8,243 bases of DNA from Prevotellaceae bacterium (GTDB lineage Bacteria > Bacteroidota > Bacteroidia > Bacteroidales > Paludibacteraceae): assembly GCA_031270425.1 (NCBI GenBank), contig JAISXQ010000019.1:1-8243 (forward strand), in the 5' to 3' direction. Every line of letters starts with the position of its first letter. Positions within the stretch are counted from its first letter, which is position 1. Below, piece by piece: positions 6,259 through 8,243 of this stretch. The notes beneath the pieces were generated by a model. That model was not told the origin of the DNA. It ran no database searches and worked only from the letters and a program-made list of their open reading frames with translations. Position numbers and translations under genes: made by a program.

Positions 6259-7995
6259 ATGAACTTTTACACCGATAACCCCGCATTAAAATTTCAGCTT
6301 TCGCATCCCTTGATGCAGAAAATAGTTGCCCTCAAAGAGCGCAATTTTGCTGATAAAGATAACTACGATTACGCCTCGCGCGATTTTGAGGACGCGATAG
6401 ATAATTACGAACGTGTTCTCGAAATTATTGGAGAGATTTGCGCCGATATTATCGCGCCCAATGCCGAAAGCGTTGATAAAGAAGGTCCTCAGGCGCTTGA
6501 CAACCGCGTTGTTTACGCCCGTGGAACGCAGGAAAACCACGACGCGTTGAAAAAAGCCGGACTGTACGGAATGGCGTTGCCGCGCCAGTACGGCGGTTTG
6601 AACTTTTCGATGGTTCCTTACGTAATGGCAGCCGAACTGGTTTCGCGTGCCGACGCCGGATTCGCCAATATCTGGGGCTTGCAGGACTGCGCCGAAACGA
6701 TTGCCGAGTTCGCGTCCGACGATATTAAGGAAGAATTCCTGCCCCGCGTTTCGCAAGGGCAAACCTGTTCGATGGACTTGACCGAGCCTGACGCCGGAAG
6801 CGACTTGCAGGCGGTGCAGTTGAAAGCTACGTACAGCGAGGAAGACGGCGTTTGGTACCTGAACGGCGTGAAACGTTTTATTACCAACGGCGACGCGCAT
6901 ATTAAGTTAGTGCTTGCCCGTTCGGAAGACGGAACAAACGACGGACGGGGACTTTCGTACTTCGTTGCCGACAATAAGCACGATCATACGGTAAAAGTGC
7001 GCCGTATCGAAAATAAACTCGGTATTAAAGGTTCGCCAACCTGCGAACTGGTATTTACCAACACGCCAGCCAAATTGGTCGGTACGCGCCGTCTGGGATT
7101 AATCAAATACGTGATGTCGCTGATGAACGGCGCACGCTTGGGAGTAGGGGCGCAGTCGGTTGGTTTGTCGGCAGCCACTTACAGCGAAGCGTTGGCGTAT
7201 GCCAACGATCGCCGCCAGTTCGGGAAAGCCATTATCGAATTTCCCGCCGTATATGAAATGGTATCCACGATAAAAGCCAAATTAGACGCTTCGCGCGCGT
7301 TGCTGTACGAAACAACCCGTTTTGTAGATGTGTACAAAGCTTATGAAGCCATCGAAGCCGAACGCCGTTTGGAAGCGGAAGAAAAAGCGGAATACAAGGA
7401 TTTTCAAAAGAGCGCGGACGCTTTCACGCCGGTATTAAAAATGTTTGCCAGCGAATACGCCAACCAAAACGCCTACGATTGTATTCAGGTACACGGCGGT
7501 TCGGGTTTTATGAAAGACTACGCCTGCGAACGCCTGTACCGCGACGCCCGCATCCTGACTATTTACGAAGGAACGTCGCAGTTGCAGGTAGTTGCCGCCA
7601 TACGCCACGTAACCACAGGAACGTATTTGAAGAAAATACGCGAATACGAGGCTATGCCGGTTAATCCCGAATTTCACTCTTTTGGCGAACGCTTGGTCGC
7701 GCTTACGGCTTTGTACGAAAAGGCGGTGGAAAAAGTAACGGAAGCCAAAAACAACGAATACCTTGATTTCGTAGCCCGCCGGTTGGTGGAAATGGCAGGA
7801 CATATTATTATGAGTTACCTGCTGATATTGGACGCCAGCCGCGACGACCAGTTCCGTAAATCGGCGGAAATTTACATGAATTACGGCGAAGCCGAAGTGC
7901 GTAAACACGCGCAGTTTATCGGCTGCTTCAACATAGAGGATGTAGATTTGTATAAAATAAACTTAGTACATGACAAAAAACAAATAAAAACCTGA
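6259..7995 (+). CDS. Acyl-CoA dehydrogenase, long form, paired with EtfAB
   Basis: This FAD enzyme should interconvert an acyl-CoA and its trans-2-enoyl-CoA, with EtfAB as electron partner. Visible family motifs are TEPDAGSD (175-182), GIKGSPT (255-261), DRRQFG (317-322), QVHGGSGF (410-417) and TIYEGTSQLQ (434-443). Glu437 in the last motif is at the position of the catalytic base in medium- and short-chain dehydrogenases. At 578 residues it is far longer than the roughly 380 of Bcd-type enzymes. It has an N-terminal extension (about 1-45), a charged insertion rich in Glu, Arg and Lys (about 361-388) and about 130 C-terminal residues after the core, probably helical. This recalls the long-form group near DmdC-type enzymes, but subfamily and substrate cannot be read from the sequence. 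It is last in the operon; no clear intrinsic terminator follows. Confidence 0.93.
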   Translation: MNFYTDNPALKFQLSHPLMQKIVALKERNFADKDNYDYASRDFEDAIDNYERVLEIIGEICADIIAPNAESVDKEGPQALDNRVVYARGTQENHDALKKAGLYGMALPRQYGGLNFSMVPYVMAAELVSRADAGFANIWGLQDCAETIAEFASDDIKEEFLPRVSQGQTCSMDLTEPDAGSDLQAVQLKATYSEEDGVWYLNGVKRFITNGDAHIKLVLARSEDGTNDGRGLSYFVADNKHDHTVKVRRIENKLGIKGSPTCELVFTNTPAKLVGTRRLGLIKYVMSLMNGARLGVGAQSVGLSAATYSEALAYANDRRQFGKAIIEFPAVYEMVSTIKAKLDASRALLYETTRFVDVYKAYEAIEAERRLEAEEKAEYKDFQKSADAFTPVLKMFASEYANQNAYDCIQVHGGSGFMKDYACERLYRDARILTIYEGTSQLQVVAAIRHVTTGTYLKKIREYEAMPVNPEFHSFGERLVALTALYEKAVEKVTEAKNNEYLDFVARRLVEMAGHIIMSYLLILDASRDDQFRKSAEIYMNYGEAEVRKHAQFIGCFNIEDVDLYKINLVHDKKQIKT

Positions 7996-8149
7996 CACAT
8001 AGTTTACAGTTTATAGTTTATAGTTTACAGTTTATAGTCTTTGTCTGTTACATATCAAGCAATTGAAAAATAATTCAGCTACAACATAGTTAACTTAACA
8101 ATAGTATTTTTATCTTTTTTTTTAAAAAGTGCACATAGCTGTAAAACAT
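7996..8149. other. AT-rich spacer downstream of the dehydrogenase gene
   Basis: This stretch has the seven-base tandem repeat, a small palindrome AGTTAACT (8088-8095) and a long T-run followed by A's (8113-8128). TATCTTTT (8111-8118) is one base from a Bacteroidota -7 element on the plus strand, but no TTTG lies at the right distance upstream. I see no gene and no strong intrinsic terminator for the operon. GC content rises clearly to the right of about 8131. Confidence 0.6.
8001..8035 (+). repeat. Five tandem copies of the heptamer AGTTTAY
   Basis: The heptamer AGTTTAC or AGTTTAT occurs five times head to tail (C, T, T, C, T as the last base), starting five bases after the dehydrogenase stop codon. 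The copies differ only in the last pyrimidine. The array has no inverted symmetry, so it cannot form a terminator hairpin. It may have grown by replication slippage. Confidence 0.9.
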
Positions 8150-8236
8150 TTAGCTACGCTGAACGTTGTTTCGGTAAACCGGAATAGTTTTACCCTCTGA
8201 GCATAAGTTCATGTCGAAGACATGGACGGCTATGTG
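8132..8236. other. Inverted repeat enclosing nested helices; possible structured RNA
   Basis: The segment 8132-8142 can pair with 8226-8236 over 11 positions, ten Watson-Crick and one G-U, and closes a 105-base segment. Inside, GTAAAAC (8141-8147) matches GTTTTAC (8187-8193). TTTCGG (8169-8174) can fold onto CCGGAA (8179-8184) with one wobble pair. CATGTC (8210-8215) pairs with GACATG (8219-8224) around GAA. On the plus strand the closing stem is followed by GTCTTTT at the window edge; on the minus strand it is followed by CACTTTTT. The pairings are real, but part of the segment also reads as a protein C-terminus on the minus strand, so an RNA gene is unproven. Confidence 0.3.
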
Positions 8237-8243
8237 GTCTTTT
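8150..8243 (-). CDS. Possible C-terminus of an unidentified minus-strand protein (partial)
   Basis: A minus-strand frame enters from the right edge and runs 30 codons to a TAA at 8152-8150. It includes HIAVHVFDMN and GKTIPVYRNN, which look protein-like: alternating hydrophobic residues, then a Gly-Lys-Thr turn and a polar end. Coding is supported by GC content of about 46 percent, as in the genes, against the AT-rich DNA to its left. The position, convergent with the dehydrogenase, is also plausible. I do not recognise the family. Thirty open codons can easily arise by chance, and the same bases make up much of the inverted-repeat structure, so the call is tentative. Confidence 0.4.
   Translation of the reverse strand, partial: KDHIAVHVFDMNLCSEGKTIPVYRNNVQRS

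Noticed and set aside
6286..6900. A 204-codon minus-strand frame opposite the acyl-CoA dehydrogenase.
   Set aside because: It is the longest antisense frame, but it shadows the strongly conserved N-terminal half of the dehydrogenase and shows no family features of its own.
8035..8043. TAGTCTTTG as a -7 promoter element after the heptamer array.
   Set aside because: It has three bases between TA and TTTG, where the consensus has two, and there is no TTTG at the -33 distance.
1..8243. CRISPR arrays, tRNA or rRNA genes, insertion sequences and defence or mobile genes.
   Set aside because: No spaced direct repeats, no tRNA cloverleaf or conserved rRNA strings, and no transposase, integrase or defence-protein motifs were seen on either strand.

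Overview
The window looks like chromosomal housekeeping DNA from a Bacteroidota bacterium, most likely order Bacteroidales. Three things point there. The proteins closely resemble, from memory, their Bacteroides and Porphyromonas counterparts. There are promoters of the Bacteroidota type (TTTG, about 19 bases, then TAnnTTTG). The genes have A-rich leaders without Shine-Dalgarno sequences. Coding DNA has moderate GC content and the gaps are AT-rich.

Layout. Bases 1-368 (minus) hold the N-terminus of an aspartate kinase, probably the bifunctional aspartokinase/homoserine dehydrogenase ThrA. Bases 369-787 are a gap with no convincing gene but with hairpins and what looks like decayed intergenic repeat. 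Bases 788-2269 (minus) encode a complete archaeal/eukaryote-type prolyl-tRNA synthetase. A 105-base divergent promoter region with a perfect 10-base tandem duplication separates it from a complete Xaa-Pro aminopeptidase (2375-4156, plus). That gene ends at a strong intrinsic terminator, whose T-rich tail carries the -33 element of the next promoter. This promoter drives a compact operon: etfB (4324-5196), etfA (5209-6228) and a long-form acyl-CoA dehydrogenase (6259-7995). The last 248 bases hold a seven-base tandem repeat, AT-rich DNA, and a right-hand end that could be either the C-terminus of a minus-strand protein or a structured element closed by an 11-bp stem.

How the genes work together. 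Only etfB, etfA and the dehydrogenase form an evident functional unit: the dehydrogenase exchanges electrons between an acyl-CoA/enoyl-CoA pair and the FAD of the EtfAB heterodimer. The Etf sequences resemble those of clostridial Bcd-EtfAB, so electron bifurcation is possible but not shown. The aspartate kinase, the tRNA synthetase and the peptidase are separate core functions (amino-acid synthesis, translation, peptide turnover).

I found no defence system, CRISPR array, insertion sequence, tRNA or rRNA. The least explained parts are the right-hand end (about 8130-8243), the duplicated promoter between proS and pepP, and the intergenic repeat-like stretch at about 560-787.
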